DNA of 64,000 bases from Ipomoea triloba. Taxonomy: Eukaryota > Streptophyta > Magnoliopsida > Solanales > Convolvulaceae. The notes below the pieces were generated by a model. That model was not told the origin of the DNA. It ran no database searches and worked only from the letters and a program-made list of their open reading frames with translations. Positions within the stretch are counted from its first letter, which is position 1; each line of letters opens with the position of its first letter. The position numbers were made by a program, and so were the translations under genes. Location: positions 10,241,930 to 10,305,929 of the forward strand of contig NC_044916.1 in the NCBI RefSeq assembly GCF_003576645.1, written 5' to 3'. Positions 59,001-64,000 of the stretch are shown here, one piece after another.

Positions 59001-61965
59001 GGACCACAAGGTCCTTGACTAACCTATAACTTATTTTAAGCTAAAAATAACTATAAAATCTGTTTGGTAAAATATAATATAGTAACTTATATTGAAACAC
59101 TATCCCAACTCCCAAGTAGGGTTTAAAAATAAGCTATTGGCTCTTTTTTTTAAAAAAAAAAATCTTATTAATTTAAAAAAATTGACACCATCTACCATTT
59201 ATTAATAAAAATTATAATATCTTAGTTTATCATTTTATGTCTATTTATACTTATCATCTAATTAAACAATTAATTTTATCAAAAACTTATATTTCAATTT
59301 GTTAGCTTATTAGCTACTAGCTTTTTAGCTAAGTGTGTCAAATAGAGCTAAGTATTAGTATATATAATTTATATACTTAGATATTATATTAAGAGTATAA
59401 AAATAGAAATTTAAATTTAAAAATAATTAAAAACTAATAAAAAAATTGAGAAAATTACACTTTTTCTCCTTAAGTTATAAGATAATTGTAGAATTCGTCC
59501 ATAAGTATTAGTCGTGCTCACTTTTTACCCCTAAACTATCATTGACGTTGCACTTTTAATTTCGTTATTTTATTAATTTTTGTGTTTACTTTTCGTCCCT
59601 AAATTATACTAAATTTACAAATTTTGTCCCTAATGTTTTGTTAGTAAAGAGACAGCCCCAATGATAATTTAGGGACGAAGAGTGAACATGATCAACAATA
59701 AGGAACGAATTCTATCATTATATAATATAACTTAAAAGACGAAAAGTGTGATTCTTCTTAAAAAAAAAATTTTTTTTAAAAAAAAGAAAAATTAATTTTA
59801 TCAATAAATATTAAATATGATATATAAAATGAGACCGAATAATAAATGACTTACCCCAAGTCCAACACCGCCTAGACCCAGCACAGCAACAGTTGAGCCC
59901 TTGTCAATGTCGGCCAACTTCCAAGCCGCGCCATAGCCAGTGGTGAAGGAACAGCAGAGGAAGCTAGCATGGTGGAGAGGGAGGCGAGGGTCCACCTTGA
60001 CCACGTAGTTTTCGTCGAGTACGAGGTACTCCGACAGCGTGGAGCAGCTGACGTGGTGGTATATTCTCTGCGCGCCGCCATTGATGGACATTCTCGAGCT
60101 TCCATCCAAAAGCAGCCCCGAGAAGCTGAGTGGGTATTTGAAGCATAAGTTCGACTTCCCGGAAATGCAGTTTGGGCATTCCCCGCATTCTCCTATGAAA
60201 TGGGGCATTACCGTATCTCCTTCTTTAAGGCTTCTCACCTCTTCGCCTACGCTTTCTATGATTCTGCACCCATATTATATTAGTATTTGCATTCACATAC
60301 TTCACCTCATACCAAAACTAATTACCAATTATAACCAAATTCTGAGTTGATTAATTAAGTCATGGTAACCCTTTAAAGATGGTTAACAATACAAATTTAT
60401 AATCTAAAGTCAAGAATTTAAATTTTATTCTTTTTATTTTCAACCGCTCAACTAGACGGACAACTTAAGTTAATTTACCTCTTAAGATCATAATGTGAAA
60501 TTTATTCAATTCATACCATGGAGTGGTGTGAGTTTTTCTGGTCACTCAAAAAAAATAAATAATTACTAGTAATACTTTCCATATCTATTTTTTATACTAT
60601 AAAGTAAAACTTTTATATATATATATATATATATAAAGTTAATTCTTTGCACAATTATTTAACCAGAAAGGAAAAATGACATTTTTTCTCCTTGAATTAT
60701 ATGTATATAGCGCATTATTATCCCTTTGAATTATTCATGTATTCATATTAGCCGCATCAATTACTCTAAAAGTGGCGATCCCTCCCCTCCATCGATATAT
60801 TATAAATGGACATTTTTACCTTTAAAATAAATACTTCATTTATTTTTCTTTTCAAACAAATTATTGCTTATATGTAGGGATGAGTGGATGACCACGGTTT
60901 GGTTGGAACTGAACCGGACACTGTAGGAATCGAATAATCAAAAGGTTATGGTTATGATTCAAAACCACAACCCAATATTTGGGTTTCAATTTATTAAAAT
61001 CATGAATCGGAAAAATTCGATATTGAACCATGAATCGGCGTTTCGAAATCAGAACAACTACTAGCATTAGTTTAAAATTATAATTATAATATTTGCAAAT
61101 AGTGTAGATTCTTTTTTGCATTATTCCAATTCTCACATATAAATAGATATGACTGCGATTCAATTTTAATTTTGAACTGTCGATTCACGGTTCCGAATCA
61201 AGTTTGAACCGCTGGTTCAAACTTTTTCTAAAATTTTATATTTTATTTTTAAAATAGTCTAAATTCAACAATTAATGTATTTTTATTTTTTTTTCAGTTC
61301 GAAACCGGAACCGGCCATTCCGGTTCGTGATTTTAATAAATTTAAACCCAAATATTGGGTTCCGGTTATAAATCGTAACCGGAACCTTTTGTTTTGGTTG
61401 CTATAGTGTTTGTTCGATTTGAACCAAACTGTGGTCATAATTTGTTTGAAAACAAAAATAAATAAAATATTTATTTTAAAGGCAATCATTTAACATATCA
61501 AGGGGAAAATCTTCATTTTTAGAATAATTGAGGGGCTAATGTGAATACAGGGGAAATCACCATTTTGATATCTCAATTGCTTCCCAATTGTTAATATAGT
61601 CGTTAGTTTTCAATTTCAACTAATTTGATCCTTGAATTATTTAAATTTCATCAATTAGACCCTTTCGAGGGACCGAAATGGTGATTTCCACATTTTAAAA
61701 ATTTCGTCAATTTGATCTTCAAAGAGTTCAATTGACAAAATTTTAAACAATTCGAGGATTAAATTAGTTGGAATTGAAAACTATGGAGTACATTGACAGT
61801 TGAGAGATAATTGAGGATCAAAATGATGATTTCCCCTGTCGATACATGAATAATTCACGCGCGTGAAATAAAAATATAAAATTATTAGAACTAATTAAAC
61901 TTGATAATTAAAGAGAGGTTTACATACCCAACTCCTTCATGTCCAGGAATGCGAGGGAACAAAGG
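56016..61965 (-). CDS. Zinc-dependent alcohol dehydrogenase-like, 3' five exons, partial
   Basis: Exons on the minus strand: 61965-61928, 60263-59855, 58562-58320, 56466-56308 and 56126-56016 (TAG at 56018-56016). All are GT-AG, phases agree, and the visible part is 319 aa. The first exons lie beyond the window. Medium-chain zinc ADH features: RIPGHEGVG with the catalytic-zinc His-Glu, the structural zinc Cys set in [17 protein letters not shown], the second catalytic Cys in [15 protein letters not shown], the NAD-binding GLGGVGLG and the acidic residue in GIDIHD that selects NAD. The C-terminal exons show [21 protein letters not shown] and CVKVLIKF. It belongs to the plant 'alcohol dehydrogenase-like' group near ADH class III/P, with the substrate unknown. 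The structural zinc loop is complete, so it is not a cinnamyl type. Introns hold MITEs and a SINE. Confidence 0.85.
56940..58319. other. Long intron of the ADH-like gene, with a foldback of GGGACCAAATTGG type
   Basis: The stretch 57010-57320 repeats 'gggaccaaattggtaatttc' and inverse motifs. It resembles the 'gaccaaaatgg' foldback family, though its ends are not clear. Confidence 0.45.
58918..59019 (-). mobile_element. SINE fragment (family 1)
   Basis: Read on the minus strand: box A CTTGTGGTCCAGTGGCATCA, a box B remnant TTCGATCC and a tail TAGTATTC followed by an A-run. About 60 bp after box B are missing. Lies in an ADH intron. Confidence 0.7.
59454..59757. mobile_element. TIR MITE in an ADH intron
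   Basis: The ends AATTACACTTTTTCTCCTTAAG and, inverted, CTTAAAAGACGAAAAGTGTG match. The inner 'actatcattgacgttg' and 'ccaatgataatttaggg' also pair. Target duplication is not clear. Confidence 0.55.
60670..61900. repeat. Foldback region in an ADH intron
   Basis: Inverted segments near 60880-61010 and 61290-61440 both carry 'aacccaatatttgggtt' palindromes and GAACCGGAAC-like stretches, a common plant MITE type (TAGGGATGA start). A second, outer pair occurs at about 60680 and 61500-61840 with CCTTGAATTAT motifs. A related stretch begins at 63475. Confidence 0.5.
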
Positions 61966-64000
61966 CTGGAGAAAAAAATTGACCAAAATTTTAAAAATAA
62001 AAATCAATAATGGCTATATATTATACTATCAAACAGTAAAATCATAGGAAATTAATATGAATAAATAAGTTTTTGAATGTGATTTTAATAACATATACAA
62101 TTTTGAGTTTTTTTTTAATCAAGTCATCAAAATTGTTGGTGTATTTTATATTTGATCATGTATTTTATCTTTATAACTTACACTAGAAGAGATAGAGATT
62201 TGATGCAAGTTCGTTTGCAAATTTTACCGTGGACATCGGTTCACAATGGATTGTGGACCATGCATCAAAATGACGTCGTTTTGATTAATGAAAACAAATG
62301 GCTGAAACAGCATCCATTTCGCGCCGTTAACTTTCAGTTTATATATACTGCAGTTACTTTTCAACACAATTGTAGTTCTTTTTTGATATAACTGCAGTTT
62401 TATTCGACATTATACACTCAAATATGTAAAACTGTTATTCAGTTTCCTTTCAATACAACTATAGTTACTTTTATAATACACTACAGTTTCCTTTCAACAC
62501 AACTACAATGTCATTTCGATATAACTACACTTTCATTGGACAATATACACTAAAAAATGTGAAACTGTTATTCAGTTTCATTTTATATACACTGCAATTT
62601 CCTTTCAACACAACTACAGTTTTATATCAATATAACTACAGTTTCATTTGATAATATAAAAACAAATGTGAGGCAGTATCTTTTGCGATGAACTGTAGTA
62701 TCCTTTACGGAGCTCCGTTATGACTTACGCCAATCGTTTCTTCTACTTAATGAAACAGCGTCGTTTTGTGACCAAGCCATGATCTATCGTATAACGACCG
62801 AAGTTCCTTCACATAAATCTCTTTTCCTGGTCTCCAAACATCTGCCAAAGTATCCTTCATTATGTTGAACTTCATTGGTTTATCAGTGAGGATTTTACTA
62901 CTAGGATATATTTATAATCTTCCTTGACCACCGTCAAATATTACGCCACTTTCTTCCTCCTCCTCAATCATCAAGTCCGCGTGCACACAATGTTTCTAGG
63001 GTCTTTTGACTTGGCGGTGAAGCATCCACGCCGACGACACCAAGAGAAAGAAGATGAGAATGGTGGGAGCATCATTAACTCCTCGAGGACCGCATGAAAC
63101 ATGGGTTTTCAAACAGAGAAGGATTGGGCTGGGGTTCCATATAGGGAAAAATATACTAAGGCTTAGGCTATTCTTATCTCAACAAGTGAACCCCTTTCAA
63201 GTGCAAATTTTACTGTGGACCGTGGTTCACAATGGATTGTGGTTCATGCATTAAAACGACGTCGTTTTGATTAATGAAAACAAACGGCTGAAACGGTTCC
63301 GTTCCGCGCCGTTAACTTTCATTTTATATACACTGCAATTCGCTTTCAACACAACTATAATTCCTTTTTCGATATAACTAAAGTTTCATTCGACATTATA
63401 CATTCAAATATGTGAAACTATTATTCAGTTTCCTTTCAACACAACTACAGTTTCTTTTATAATGCACTACAGTTTAGGGATGATCACGGTTCGGTTCGAA
63501 CCGAGCCGTGTACTATACAAACCAAACCGGAACAGGAACTGCCCGTACGGTTCCAATTCCGGTTAAGGTTCCTAAATATAAAATAGACCACACCAGGCGT
63601 CCAGACCTGGTGTGCATAGGGTTGACCGCAGTTTTGTTCTGGTTCAGAACCGCTGGTTCCTGTTCTTCAATTGGCGAAATCGGAACCTTAATATAAGGTT
63701 CCAGTTCCGGTTGGAACCGCTGGTTCTAATCGGGATTTTTAATTTTCATATTTATTTATTTTTAAGAATAACAAGTTAGTATTTAGTAACCCGTGAAAAT
63801 TTTGGTTGTCCTGTTTTTTTATTTTTAACAATGTCCATGAGGATCATGACTATGATTTTTAAATGTCTCGTTTTAAGTTTTAACATAGTTGTGTATTTGT
63901 GTGGCTAAGTAGTAACTAATAAGTATACAAGTACAACAATTGTAACAAAATCAGTGAAAATATCACAGAATCCAAATCTCATATATTATTGACTACTCAG
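61966..64000. repeat. Repeat-rich DNA in the upstream part of the ADH-like gene
   Basis: Two related blocks, about 62210-62700 and 63195-63475, share GTGGACCATGCATCAAAATG-like starts, a TGACGTCGTTTTGATTAATG stretch and repeats of 'caacacaactacagttt'. A 'ggttcggttcgaaccgag' foldback follows from 63475. No ADH 5' exon is visible here, so it must lie beyond 64000. Confidence 0.55.

Overview
The window is nuclear DNA of a flowering plant. The evidence is split genes with GT-AG introns, chloroplast-targeted proteins (TIC236, a PsbP-domain protein), an RNA-directed DNA methylation remodeler (DRD1), and dense plant-type transposable elements. The style of the SINEs and MITEs suggests an asterid, possibly Solanales, but that is a weak inference. 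There are three runs of N: 27655-27679, 29281-29305 and a single base at 55753.

Layout. 1-1780: the 3' end of TIC236 (+), cut by the left edge. 5354-10543: a complete ten-exon PPD5-like thylakoid-lumen gene (-), convergent with TIC236. 11990-16010: a dead L1-type LINE split by a 1.45-kb solo LTR and a hAT MITE. 16645-19107: TMEM18 (+), four exons. 20089-24614: DRD1 copy A (-), five exons, 907 aa. 24950-41750: a transposon nest. It holds an apparently identical 1,486-bp repeat bounded by assembly gaps, a minus-strand Ty1/copia element whose LTR carries a Pack-MULE with an intronless LEC1-type NF-YB fragment, two gypsy-like solo LTRs, and a MuDR-like transposase remnant. 42243-46431: DRD1 copy B (-), 935 aa, in direct orientation to copy A. 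46800-55200: MITEs, SINEs, a Tat-like Ty3/gypsy fragment and an LRR gene fragment. 56016-61965: the 3' five exons of a zinc-dependent alcohol dehydrogenase (-), whose start lies beyond the right edge.

The host genes do not form a pathway. TIC236 and PPD5 both serve the chloroplast. The two DRD1 copies encode a remodeler that silences transposons, and they sit in transposon-rich DNA. The main discoveries are the LEC1-type NF-YB capture inside a MULE with a perfect 9-bp target duplication, the recent DRD1 segmental duplication, and the repeated 42-bp step of tandem duplications in DRD1 copy B (two in coding exons, two upstream). Exon borders were set by hand from splice sites and reading phase. 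No database search was run.
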